This document shows, in pieces, positions 53,474 through 60,553 of a DNA stretch of 64,000 nucleotides. This DNA is from a virus, in IMG/VR virus record IMGVR_UViG_3300027976_000007, positions 78,111 to 142,110 of that record. The stretch is one strand, 5' to 3'. The notes under the pieces were generated by a model, which saw only the letters and a list, made by a program, of their open reading frames with translations, was not told the origin of the DNA and made no database searches. The stretch's first letter is position 1, and each line of letters opens with the position of its first letter. A program made the position numbers and the translations under genes.

Positions 53474-54255
53474 ATACTATCAAATATATCTTTTAAACCT
53501 TGACTTTTTATAGACCCTAGAGCTTTAGACTTCATAGGGGTTTTCTTTTTGTCTAAGGTAGGGGAGATAGATGAGGGCTCCAAATTCGAATTAGAGGAAT
53601 CCTTATTTAATTTAGGAAGCCATTCCATTTCAAATTCTATTCTCGCGGCCATTAAATCAGCTTGATGGAGGATGAAGGGAATAGAAGTTCTAGGTTTAGT
53701 TTCTGCATTCCAACCCATCAGATATTTTTTATTAGCTTCATCATATAACCCATCATGAGTCTGTATAGCTAACATTTCATTAAAAGTATAAGGGATATTA
53801 TTGGATTGAAGGAGGAATAGAGATCTATCGGGTACTGAAGCGAAAGATACTTTATTATTAAACATATAGTCTTCTCCTAACTTATCTTTCCTCCATTGAT
53901 CAGTTTGAGGGATGTATGAAGCGTTTGATTCATCTCCTATTTTTCCTAAATCATGATTGATTGCAGAGAATATTAGTTCTTCATAAGTGAATGTAGTCAT
54001 ATCACAACCAAAAGATTCCCACACCTTATACAAGGCCATAGATCCTTTAATAACATTATTTACATGATAGATATAACCTCCCGGGAAAGCTGAATGATAT
54101 TCTTTCTTATTAGCCGCTGGATATAATATTATTCTATCTTCATAAGATTTATAGAAAAGTAATAATTTTTCCTTTCTAGGTTCTGAGATATATGTTTCTA
54201 TATATTCTAAGAATTCGTTCCAATTATGTAGAATTTGTTCTGGAGTTAATTTCAT
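53470..54255 (-). CDS. HD-domain phosphohydrolase
   Basis: A 261-residue HD-superfamily hydrolase. His64 in GGYIYHVNNVI and the His-Asp pair 101-102 in SAINHDLGKIGDE are the metal ligands. A later IPFILHQADLMAARIEFE segment supplies a further His and Asp. The family hydrolyses nucleotides or phosphoesters, and T4-like phages often carry it, possibly for nucleotide pools or signalling nucleotides. Substrate not readable. It is in an operon with the membrane protein and sigma factor. Confidence 0.8.
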   Translation of the reverse strand: MKLTPEQILHNWNEFLEYIETYISEPRKEKLLLFYKSYEDRIILYPAANKKEYHSAFPGGYIYHVNNVIKGSMALYKVWESFGCDMTTFTYEELIFSAINHDLGKIGDESNASYIPQTDQWRKDKLGEDYMFNNKVSFASVPDRSLFLLQSNNIPYTFNEMLAIQTHDGLYDEANKKYLMGWNAETKPRTSIPFILHQADLMAARIEFEMEWLPKLNKDSSNSNLEPSSISPTLDKKKTPMKSKALGSIKSQGLKDIFDSI

Positions 54256-54281
54256 TATTTTTTATTTTTATATAATTATTT

Positions 54282-54458
54282 TCAGAATGATGGGGGTAAA
54301 TCTCTATAGATTAGAATTTTTAAATCATTTATAGTAGAATAAAGAGTTTCATATTCTTTCTTATCCTGTTCACTATGATTTGATAGAGCATATTTTAGAT
54401 ATTTCATCTTATATTCTATCTGATCAAATCTTTTTTCTATTAATTCCTTATTCTTCAT
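54282..54458 (-). CDS. Small helical protein
   Basis: A 58-residue charged protein, MKNKELIEKRFDQIEYKMKY then a heptad-rich YALSNHSEQDKKEYETLYST helix and ending YRDLPPSF. It is read from the ATG at 54458 to TGA at 54282-54284, fits the gap between the HD hydrolase and the gene at 54527, and is open without an alternative frame. Function unknown. Short length makes it easy to miss. Confidence 0.55.
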   Translation of the reverse strand: MKNKELIEKRFDQIEYKMKYLKYALSNHSEQDKKEYETLYSTINDLKILIYRDLPPSF

Positions 54459-54526
54459 ATTATTTTTATTTCCTTATTTTGAGAAGTTATCAAGGATATC
54501 TTTGGAAGCCAAACTATAATTTAAAT

Positions 54527-54901
54527 TCAGCGAAGAATTTTTATAATTTTATAAATACTCCCACATTTCTCATATTCCTCCCGCTTTTCAAAATAAGAAA
54601 GGATTTGTTCTAGGGACCTTTTGAAAGAAGGTTTTCCGAATTTTTTTAGAGCTAAAATATGATATGGATTAACAACTTCAAACCTCTCAATATATTTCAG
54701 ACATAGGTTATATACTAATATTTCTTTCTGTTCACTATCAAACCCCCCACCTTTAATTTTAACTTTAAGGATGGTGGGATAGTTTTTTAATAGTTTAATG
54801 ACTAAATTCATCCAATATATAGGATTATCCTCTATATCCCCAGAAGGGAAATTTTTTAGAGGATCCTCTACATAATCCATATTTAGTTTTTCTTTATCCA
54901 T
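54527..54901 (-). CDS. Small protein of unknown function
   Basis: A 124-residue protein starting MDKEKLNMDYVEDPLKNFPS, with a hydrophobic helix (YWMNLVIKLLKNYPTILKVK), and FEVVNPYHILALKKFGKPSF near 75-94. No motif recognised. Like the gene at 48471, its ATG is only three bases after an exact ATATTTATAA element, so its transcript may be leaderless or nearly so. Confidence 0.55.
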   Translation of the reverse strand: MDKEKLNMDYVEDPLKNFPSGDIEDNPIYWMNLVIKLLKNYPTILKVKIKGGGFDSEQKEILVYNLCLKYIERFEVVNPYHILALKKFGKPSFKRSLEQILSYFEKREEYEKCGSIYKIIKILR

Positions 54902-54904
54902 TTA

Positions 54905-54914
54905 TTATAAATAT
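54905..54914 (-). promoter_or_regulatory. Late-type promoter element, three bases from ATG
   Basis: Exact element; minus strand ATATTTATAATAAATG. The second case in which the promoter box almost touches the start codon. Confidence 0.55.
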
Positions 54915-54918
54915 GGAT

Positions 54919-55296
54919 TTAAATTTTTCTGTTTTCCTTAAAATATCTCCTCAGATCCCATTTATATTTTTCAGCTATTGTTTCAGCTTCTATTTCTTGG
55001 GGGTGGTCTTCGTAACCATATTCTTCTAAAAGTTCATTATAGACCCACATATCTTGAAGGTAATGAATATATTCATGAATAACAGTATCACATATATTTA
55101 TTAAAGACCCTCTAGGATTTATTATCATAGTATTTATAGGTCCATCATATATTCCTTGATAAACACCATACTTATCCTTCCCTTTCCTTATCCTAATCTT
55201 CAACTCCTCATCAATAAATTCAGACTCCCCAAATTTAATCTTACACCACTTAACCATTAAGGTTATATCTTTTCTTCCTAACGAGGATTTTCCCAT
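54919..55296 (-). CDS. Zincin-like metallopeptidase-fold protein
   Basis: A 125-residue protein containing HEYIH (about 75-79) in an IHEYIHYLQDMW helix, followed by an acidic HPQEIEAETIAEKYKWDL segment, where the Glu residues could supply the third zinc ligand. The layout matches minimal gluzincin-like domains and the two HExxH regions of the fusion protein at 30513. The strand NTMIINPRGSLINICDTVIH precedes the motif. Peptidase activity is inferred from motif only. It has a TTTG-N20 promoter 22 bases upstream. Confidence 0.65.
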   Translation of the reverse strand: MGKSSLGRKDITLMVKWCKIKFGESEFIDEELKIRIRKGKDKYGVYQGIYDGPINTMIINPRGSLINICDTVIHEYIHYLQDMWVYNELLEEYGYEDHPQEIEAETIAEKYKWDLRRYFKENRKI

Positions 55297-55318
55297 ATAA
55301 AAAATTTAATTATTACTA

Positions 55319-55350
55319 TAAATATAAGTAAAAAAATTTGAGAGGCCAAA
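55319..55350 (-). promoter_or_regulatory. TTTG-N20-TATATTTA promoter
   Basis: TTTG at 55347-55350, 20 bases including a T7 run, then TATATTTA at 55319-55326. Unlike the other members it has TTACT instead of GATGT before the box. Upstream of the zincin-like gene. Confidence 0.65.
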
Positions 55351-55365
55351 CCTGTTTTTGGTGGA

Positions 55366-55500
55366 TATGTTATAACATAAACATAATGTTAAATATCAAC
55401 ATAAAATCCCGCCCTTTAACGGTGAATTAGGCCGTTATAGCGGCTACCTATATAGGTTCGATAATATATGCGAGGAAGTAGAGGTAGTGGTTTAAATCGA
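55366..55500. other. Non-coding stretch with several palindromes
   Basis: No supported gene. It holds perfect 12-base palindromes ATGTTATAACAT (55367-55378) and ACCTATATAGGT (55446-55457). Two overlapping, mutually exclusive hairpins are also present: AACGG/CCGTT (418-422 with 432-436 in the 55 kb block) and GCCG/CGGC (55431-55434 with 55441-55444). This is the least AT-rich non-coding part of the window. It could be a structured RNA, an operator cluster or an origin element; the sequence does not decide. Confidence 0.4.
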
Positions 55501-55506
55501 GGATTT

Positions 55507-55911
55507 TTAATATATAACCCCCAAGGAATTCAATGTCTCAATGTTTAAACCCCCCACAGGAAGGCCTTGATCCTTCTGATATTTTAGGAGAGCGGCTCTT
55601 GTTGAAGGCCCTAACATTCTGTCTGCCCCTCCTGAACCTAAATCAAACCCATTAGAAATTAAGGCCCTTTGAATGTTCCCAATTGTTCCTATTGTTAATT
55701 TATCTTCACAAAGGACTTCTCTCCATTCCGTATATGATCCCTCTTTAACCATAACACTATCTATAACCGTTTCATATTGGCTGGGGATATAACATTTGGG
55801 GTAACATTTTCCTATTTCAGGGTTAAATGTATTCTCCTCATTAAAAGGATTGATCTGGGAGAACAATCCTGTATTAATTATTAACAGTATATATAAGAAA
55901 AAATATTTCAT
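55507..55911 (-). CDS. Secreted peptidoglycan-binding protein
   Basis: A 134-residue protein with a signal peptide: MKYFFLYILLIINTGLFS, cleavage likely before or after QINPF, of the style seen in Bacteroidota. A linker with three Cys follows, and residues about 73-130 form a PG_binding_1 domain (TIGNIQRALISNGFDLGSGG, GPSTRAALLKYQKDQGLP). It should bind host cell wall in the periplasm; no hydrolase domain is present. It may act in lysis control or superinfection exclusion. Candidate variant promoter 79 bases upstream. Confidence 0.7.
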   Translation of the reverse strand: MKYFFLYILLIINTGLFSQINPFNEENTFNPEIGKCYPKCYIPSQYETVIDSVMVKEGSYTEWREVLCEDKLTIGTIGNIQRALISNGFDLGSGGADRMLGPSTRAALLKYQKDQGLPVGGLNIETLNSLGVIY

Positions 55912-55989
55912 GATTTTTTAATCTTTTTAGCTTTGGTATTTGCTTTTCACTAGTTTCAATATTAGGGATTTTTTCCTTTAAATTTTTTA

Positions 55990-55999
55990 TTATACATAT
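55990..55999 (-). promoter_or_regulatory. Variant late-type element (ATATGTATAA)
   Basis: Same variant as at 837 and 10695, followed by TAAAA, 78 bases upstream of the secreted protein gene and downstream of the DUF932-like gene stop. Distance to the ATG is unusually long. Confidence 0.3.
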
Positions 56000-56017
56000 T
56001 AGGGTTTTATTACTAAT

Positions 56018-56812
56018 TTAATTTTTAACATAAGACATAGCTAAAGCAAACAAATCAGTATTTACTTTGATGTCCTGGTTGAAGTTCTTGATTTTTCTTG
56101 CTTTCCTGACTTTAGTCCCTGCAATGTATTGGAAATCTCCTTCAATTAATTTTTCTTGAACTATATTAAATACCCTCCATAAATCATTTCCCTTATCTTC
56201 TTTTCTGACGGGGTCAACTAAATCCATATAGTTAATAGATATTCTCTTAAGATCATCTTTTTTGAATCTTATTTCAAGAGCTTCTTTAGCAAACTTTACA
56301 ATTTGGTCTTGGTTCAATTCTGCCTGTTTCATCCTATTCATTGATTCTACAGTTAAGGGAAGATTTTCTACCATCTCATGAATCTCTTTTTGTAATTCCT
56401 CAAAAGAATATCCCATATGTCTTATTTTTACATCCCCAAACTTTTCAGTAGCTATAACTAAACCATTGGAACAAATTAACCTAAAAAGCCCGGGGGTGAA
56501 AGTGAAAGCATTTTTACCATCATGAGAATTAGTAAGGAGAATTTGAGGGAAAACATCATCCCCATCTTCCCCTGTTATTACTATATCCTCATTCCTAAAA
56601 ATAACTAAATGTTTTTGAAACCCAATCCCTACCCTAGATTTAACTTGTTTAACTTCATTCACCCCCCATCCAAGGGTTTTCATATCATCTATAACTTTTA
56701 TGGTGGGGATATGAGTATAATGTTTAGACACACCTTCAGATGGTTCCTTTGTAAAGATTGAAGGAGCCATAATTAACATTTGGGTTGGAGTAAGAAATTT
56801 TTGAGTTTTCAT
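56018..56812 (-). CDS. DUF932-like phage protein
   Basis: A 264-residue protein with the DUF932 layout: an N-terminal MKTQKFLTPTQMLIMAPSIF, a basic middle RVGIGFQKHLVIFRNEDIVI, then ILLTNSHDGKNAFTFTPGLF and RLICSNGLVIATEKFGDVKI (about 94-132), which is the signature 'TN.HDG..A....G..RL.C.NG' region. The family occurs in plasmids and phages; function is not settled, with ideas around DNA-linked processes. It has a TTTG-N20 promoter and a 23-base spacer to the ATG. Confidence 0.8.
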   Translation of the reverse strand: MKTQKFLTPTQMLIMAPSIFTKEPSEGVSKHYTHIPTIKVIDDMKTLGWGVNEVKQVKSRVGIGFQKHLVIFRNEDIVITGEDGDDVFPQILLTNSHDGKNAFTFTPGLFRLICSNGLVIATEKFGDVKIRHMGYSFEELQKEIHEMVENLPLTVESMNRMKQAELNQDQIVKFAKEALEIRFKKDDLKRISINYMDLVDPVRKEDKGNDLWRVFNIVQEKLIEGDFQYIAGTKVRKARKIKNFNQDIKVNTDLFALAMSYVKN

Positions 56813-56835
56813 AAGTTTAAGATTTTATATATACC

Positions 56836-56867
56836 TAAATATAACATCCTTATCCGTGATGGCCAAA
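56836..56867 (-). promoter_or_regulatory. TTTG-N20-TATATTTA promoter
   Basis: TTTG at 56864-56867, 20 bases ending GATGT, TATATTTA at 56836-56843, before the DUF932-like gene. Confidence 0.75.
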
Positions 56868-56890
56868 TTGAGGTTTACGTTATAAATGGT

Positions 56891-56920
56891 AAAGGACCCC
56901 ATTTTTTGGGGTCCTTTTTT
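56891..56920. terminator. GC-rich hairpin, terminator, better oriented for the plus strand
   Basis: Arms AAAGGACCCC (56891-56900) and GGGGTCCTTT (56908-56917). On the plus strand it is followed by TTTTTTAT; on the minus strand only by TTTACC. It sits 43 bases beyond the lipoprotein gene stop, so it probably ends that minus-strand transcript, yet the longer T-run points the other way. Confidence 0.65.
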
Positions 56921-56962
56921 ATCTCTTCAATAAATGATGTTTTTTGTTTTGGTTCCCTTATG

Positions 56963-58027
56963 TTAATAAGGGTTACTTATTACACCAGCCCCACCATTTG
57001 ACTTAAATGTAATTTTGGTAAATTGAGATATCGGTAAGTTCACAAGCTGTCCATTATTTATTCCTTGACAAAATAATGATGAGATATTTGTTGTGTTACC
57101 TATTTCATACCCTTGCATATCAGAATTTAGTAAAGTAAAAGATGTGTTAACTCCCTGATAGTTTATTGTAACGGGTTCTGCTTCAAGAACAGATTCTTGG
57201 AATATTTGAGTTACATCTGGAGGATATGATTGTAGATAACCTGTACCAGTAAATACTGATTGTGATGATCCTTCTCCTATCCTTATAAAGCAATACCTTT
57301 TGAATCTTAAAGTATCCCCTAAATTATGGATTGCCTCACATTCTAGAGTCCATAAAGCTCCAGAATAAAGCCTATTTTGGGTGTCTTTGAAAGGGTTAAT
57401 ATCCCACGTTCCTATATTTCCTATATTAGGATTCCCAAACACTTTGAAATTTCCATACCCCTGGATGTTATTAGTTGTTAATGTTTGAATTAAAGTTTCA
57501 CCAGTTATTGTAACCGATTGTCCTATTAGACCATTATCTATAACATAGATCCAATTCAAGTTTTCGTTACCTATTTTAGTAAATATTATTACGGAATAAT
57601 TACGATCTTGATAAGGTGTATCATACCAGTAAGCATAGTATTTCTGTCCTGATATAGTATCCATAGCACCCCTCAACTGTCCATTAGGTTTCCCTCCAAA
57701 AATCATATTTGAGAGAGTGAGTGGGTCTTGTGGGGATGAATATATTATATAAGGATAATATTGTCCAAACCCATCATAATAATCTGCTATATTTGTGTCT
57801 AGAAGCGTTAGGGCTTTTTCCCCTTCATTCCAATCCCAATCATATAGATCTATGGGTCTGTTCCTTTCTGATGTCTCAATGAATGTTTGGTCTTGATTTG
57901 GAATGTTGGATGATTTTTCACATCCAAAAGTTCCGGTCATGACCATAACCATGAATATAAATATTCCAGTTATTATGGTTGTTCTTTGAGGTTTAAAAAC
58001 CCCATCTTTATTTTCAAAAATGTTCAT
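56963..58027 (-). CDS. Predicted lipoprotein or membrane-anchored exported protein
   Basis: A 354-residue protein. Residues 1-16 are charged; 17-35 form a hydrophobic helix (TTIITGIFIFMVMVMTGTFG) ending at Cys36, a possible lipidation site (TFGC is a weak lipobox). The mature part is Gly/Asn/Tyr-rich beta structure with no recognised fold (NRPIDLYDWDWNEGEKAL, GQSVTITGETLIQTLTT). It looks like an envelope protein acquired from a Bacteroidota host, or a phage superinfection-exclusion protein. Preceded by an N-terminal membrane protein gene, followed by a terminator. Confidence 0.6.
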   Translation of the reverse strand: MNIFENKDGVFKPQRTTIITGIFIFMVMVMTGTFGCEKSSNIPNQDQTFIETSERNRPIDLYDWDWNEGEKALTLLDTNIADYYDGFGQYYPYIIYSSPQDPLTLSNMIFGGKPNGQLRGAMDTISGQKYYAYWYDTPYQDRNYSVIIFTKIGNENLNWIYVIDNGLIGQSVTITGETLIQTLTTNNIQGYGNFKVFGNPNIGNIGTWDINPFKDTQNRLYSGALWTLECEAIHNLGDTLRFKRYCFIRIGEGSSQSVFTGTGYLQSYPPDVTQIFQESVLEAEPVTINYQGVNTSFTLLNSDMQGYEIGNTTNISSLFCQGINNGQLVNLPISQFTKITFKSNGGAGVISNPY

Positions 58028-58043
58028 TTGTTTTATTTATTTA

Positions 58044-58373
58044 TTAATTGTAACAGGGTAAGATAACCTCCCCTAGATTTTCAGTTTGTATCTTAATTTG
58101 GAGTTTGTATTTATCATCAATTTGAATTGAATCATATCCCACAAACCCACCGTATATTTCTAGATAAGTATCACAATCATAGAAATATATTACTTTATTG
58201 TTTTTCTTGTTAGTATGCAATATTGAAGTTTTATTACACAATTCTTCAATTTCATATTCATACCCTTCAATAGAATCATCCTCTTGTAAGGTAGAAAAAT
58301 AATATAAGAATAAGGAAATGGCTATTAACCATAAAATGCACCCCTTAATTATATATCCTATTTCTTCCTTCAT
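58044..58373 (-). CDS. Small membrane-anchored protein
   Basis: A 109-residue protein with one transmembrane segment (about 8-26, IIKGCILWLIAISLFLYYF) and a soluble part that contains two short beta pairs (NNKVIYFYDCDTYLEIYGGF). It overlaps the 41-residue gene upstream by four bases (ATGA) and lies 16 bases before the lipoprotein gene. The shared operon of two membrane-directed genes suggests a common envelope role. Confidence 0.55.
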   Translation of the reverse strand: MKEEIGYIIKGCILWLIAISLFLYYFSTLQEDDSIEGYEYEIEELCNKTSILHTNKKNNKVIYFYDCDTYLEIYGGFVGYDSIQIDDKYKLQIKIQTENLGEVILPCYN

Positions 58374-58495
58374 TTAGGTTTATGTTTGTCCTTTCTAGAA
58401 TATTTCTTTTTATTCTTATAAGGTGGGGGAGTCCTTAAAGCATTCCTCCACTCCTCAAGTGTCAATTCTCTAATTTTTAAAGTTTTATCTTCCAT
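58370..58495 (-). CDS. Very small basic protein
   Basis: A 41-residue protein, MEDKTLKIRELTLEEWRNAL then a Lys/Arg-rich tail ending KHKPK, read from ATG at 58495 to the TGA at 58370 that overlaps the next ATG. Also overlaps the upstream gene end by 11 bases. The first half could be a short helix pair and the tail may bind nucleic acid; function unknown. The ATGA overlap is the main support for it being real. Confidence 0.5.
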   Translation of the reverse strand: MEDKTLKIRELTLEEWRNALRTPPPYKNKKKYSRKDKHKPK

Positions 58496-58721
58496 AACCT
58501 ACGGGTTGAAATGGTTTTACTCTCTGAATGAAATCCATCAACATATTATGTTGAAGATGATGTATATGAAAGGAATTTGATTCTTGATAAAAGAAGGCAC
58601 ATTCCCTCAACCTTCCATAGCTCTTCTGTCTTAAAACTATTATGAGTTCTTCTTTAATAGAATCATAATTTATGTATTTTAGACTATATCCAGCTCCTAT
58701 ATCTTCAATCCTATTTACCAT
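58485..58721 (-). CDS. Small protein of unknown function
   Basis: A 78-residue protein with an alpha/beta pattern (MVNRIEDIGAGYSLKYINYD, ELIIVLRQKSYGRLRECAFF, then a His-rich HIHHLQHNMLMDFIQR). The paired His residues could bind metal, but no known motif matches. First gene of the four-gene unit leading to the lipoprotein, under a TTTG-N20 promoter 17 bases upstream. Confidence 0.55.
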   Translation of the reverse strand: MVNRIEDIGAGYSLKYINYDSIKEELIIVLRQKSYGRLRECAFFYQESNSFHIHHLQHNMLMDFIQRVKPFQPVGYGR

Positions 58722-58738
58722 ATTTTTTATTTAATACG

Positions 58739-58770
58739 TAAATATAACATCAATTTTTGGGGAAACCAAA
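58739..58770 (-). promoter_or_regulatory. TTTG-N20-TATATTTA promoter
   Basis: TTTG at 58767-58770, 20 bases ending in GATGT, TATATTTA at 58739-58746. It drives the 58721-56963 membrane/lipoprotein unit. Confidence 0.75.
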
Positions 58771-58778
58771 CAGGGTTT

Positions 58779-59705
58779 TTATCCTAACCAAACATCACCA
58801 ACTTTAGGGAACTCGGTTCTGAGGATTTTCCTGTTAATTTCATATGGGAAAGTATCAAGATAAATAGTAACATTTCTCAATTTTTTGAATGACCACCAAG
58901 GGGTATTATCAACAATTTTAATAATAGTGACAGTATTAACTTCCTCATTTTTATTTACCCATTCTCCTAGAGGTGTCAATTTACCTTCATGTATAAGACC
59001 AACGGGAGATATTGATTCCATTAATTGAACCCCCATAATGTCTTTATTCCTTAATTTTTCGATTATCCTATCCCATAAAGCAATAGTTCTAGGATAAAAG
59101 TCAGTTTTATCTCCAACCGTTGATGTATTAATTCCACTTTCAATTATAACTAAAGATTGTTCCCATTTAGAAGTTTCATCAAAATAATCTAATGAAATGT
59201 CAGGTTTAGACCAATCTTGGTATACATGGAGGTCAATTCTAGCCTCCTGGCTTATGTTGGCCCTTAAATAATCATTCCATCTAGATCTATACTTACCGGA
59301 TGCTTGGGTATTCCTTACAAACTCACCACAATATATTTCATTATAACCAAATTGGAATTCCTTACTTCTTTTTATATAAACTAAGCAATCTTTTTCTGAC
59401 GTGTTAGGGTCTTTACTTTTTTTAAAGGCATGAAACCCTTCCTCATTCCCATACCTTACCCCTAGTATCTCAATCCCAAACCCTTCATATCTCTTAATCT
59501 CAGCCAATTCATCTTTTGGGGTTCTAGCTAAACATACAGAATAGATTATAGGTTTTCCTAAAACCGCTAGTTCTTGTAATTGTTTATCAGTGGCGAAGTT
59601 TTTAGGATCTCTAGTCCAAGTCCCACCATTACATAGATATTTGATTAGGGATAAATACCAAGTAGTTATATTTATATTTCCTCTTAAAGGGGCATTAACA
59701 ATCAT
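58779..59705 (-). CDS. Protein of unknown function, possible TIM-barrel hydrolase
   Basis: A 308-residue protein with alternating strands and helices: PIIYSVCLARTPKDELAEIK (about 52-71), FGIEILGVRYGNEEGFHAF, ARIDLHVYQDWSKPDISLDY, SLVIIESGINTS and IALWDRIIEKLRNKDIMGVQ. The VIIESG strand end and ordered beta/alpha units recall glycoside-hydrolase TIM barrels, but I cannot name a family. Its start is 20 bases after an exact ATATTTATAA element. Function remains open. Confidence 0.5.
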   Translation of the reverse strand: MIVNAPLRGNINITTWYLSLIKYLCNGGTWTRDPKNFATDKQLQELAVLGKPIIYSVCLARTPKDELAEIKRYEGFGIEILGVRYGNEEGFHAFKKSKDPNTSEKDCLVYIKRSKEFQFGYNEIYCGEFVRNTQASGKYRSRWNDYLRANISQEARIDLHVYQDWSKPDISLDYFDETSKWEQSLVIIESGINTSTVGDKTDFYPRTIALWDRIIEKLRNKDIMGVQLMESISPVGLIHEGKLTPLGEWVNKNEEVNTVTIIKIVDNTPWWSFKKLRNVTIYLDTFPYEINRKILRTEFPKVGDVWLG

Positions 59706-59725
59706 ATTATTTTTTTTTTTATTTA

Positions 59726-59735
59726 TTATAAATAT
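59726..59735 (-). promoter_or_regulatory. Late-type promoter element ATATTTATAA
   Basis: Exact element 20 bases upstream of the ATG at 59705, with a run of T/A between. Confidence 0.55.
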
Positions 59736-59903
59736 GAAAATTAGAAGGGAAGATTGAGAAATTTATAATCTATTTTCTCTTATAGATACCGAGGGAATTC
59801 ACAATCATATTTTATTATAAATAATAGGATTGCTAGTTTTAGTATAGATCTTCACTATATAATTTATCAGTATAAGATCTATCTTCTCCAAATAATTGAT
59901 CAT
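59736..59903. other. Intergenic stretch with a degenerate copy of a gene start
   Basis: No supported gene. At 59795-59825 the minus strand repeats the layout found at 59697-59735: an ATTATTTATAATAAAA element (core 59815-59824) followed within a few bases by ATGATTGTGAAT, the same first codons as the gene at 58779 (MIVN), but running into a stop after 12 codons. Just upstream is a 23-codon start-less frame reading NDQLFGEDRSYTDKLYSEDL. These look like remnants of a duplication or deletion. Confidence 0.45.
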
Positions 59904-60143
59904 TTAAAATATTTTAATTATTTGGTTTTCCTTAGTAAGGATGTTAATTTTAAAGTAATTATCCAAGGATTGTATAAAATTAACCATATGGCCCCTCTGA
60001 TTCAAAAACTCTATTATAAATGAAAACTTATCCCCTTCCAACTCCCCACCTTCACTTATAAAAAGATTCCAAACCAAATTATTAAAATCTAAACAAAATC
60101 TCATTTGTATATAATTATCTCTTGACGTTTTTAATTCCTTCAT
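59904..60143 (-). CDS. Small protein of unknown function
   Basis: A 79-residue protein starting MKELKTSRDNYIQMRFCLDF, with mixed alpha/beta sequence (KFSFIIEFLNQRGHMVNFIQ) and a Lys/Ile-rich end. ATG overlaps the stop of the kinase gene by four bases (ATGA), so it is part of the RNA-repair transcript. No domain recognised; whether it helps the repair enzymes is unknown. Confidence 0.5.
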   Translation of the reverse strand: MKELKTSRDNYIQMRFCLDFNNLVWNLFISEGGELEGDKFSFIIEFLNQRGHMVNFIQSLDNYFKINILTKENQIIKIF

Positions 60144-60553
60144 AATATTCTAGTAAAATTGTCATACATTCTTCTGATTACTTTTTCTCCTACAGGATTT
60201 TCTCTACCTAAATCTCTTTTGATAGCTTCCTCCACTTCTATATCAAATATTTTGTATTCAACATCTCCTAATATACTACAAAACTCAACTAATTGATTTA
60301 AGTATTTCTTATTACAGTTTGTTTGATCTACTATAACATCGTAACCATAGGCTATAGCAGTAATAATGCTAGAATTTACTAGGTCTGTAACTAGTTTTTC
60401 TAATATAGAATCCCCCATGGGTATTGCTTTTAACATCAAACGAAATCCATCTCTAGAGATCCTAACATAACTTTCATTTTCTTGTACAAACTTTTTTGAC
60501 CAAGTAGTTTTACCGGATCCTGGTATTCCAATAGTTAATATAACTTTTTTCAT
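60140..60553 (-). CDS. Polynucleotide kinase-like protein (kinase domain only)
   Basis: A 137-residue P-loop kinase, with Walker A GIPGSGKTT (9-17), SYVRISRDGFRLML (about 28-41, cf. the T4 Pnk 'ISRDDYR' type region) and DVIVDQTNCNKKYLNQL (about 75-91). T4 Pnk is 301 residues with a C-terminal phosphatase; only the 5'-kinase half is present here. Directly followed upstream by two RNA-ligase genes, so it likely phosphorylates 5' ends of broken RNA. Stop overlaps the next gene's start by four bases. Confidence 0.75.
   Translation of the reverse strand: MKKVILTIGIPGSGKTTWSKKFVQENESYVRISRDGFRLMLKAIPMGDSILEKLVTDLVNSSIITAIAYGYDVIVDQTNCNKKYLNQLVEFCSILGDVEYKIFDIEVEEAIKRDLGRENPVGEKVIRRMYDNFTRIL

Noticed and set aside
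55446-55470. Possible tRNA end (GGTTCGA)
   Set aside because: No matching acceptor, anticodon or D arm on either side; the sequence is part of a palindrome.
55912-56005. 31-codon frame ending in NHEIFFLIYTVNN
   Set aside because: No start codon and overlaps the signal peptide of the secreted protein in another phase; a chance frame is more likely.
1820-59735. T4-type late promoters TATAAATA on the plus strand
   Set aside because: The boxes read TATAAATA only on the plus strand, but no plus-strand genes follow them. The consistent short distance to minus-strand starts shows they serve those genes in the other orientation.
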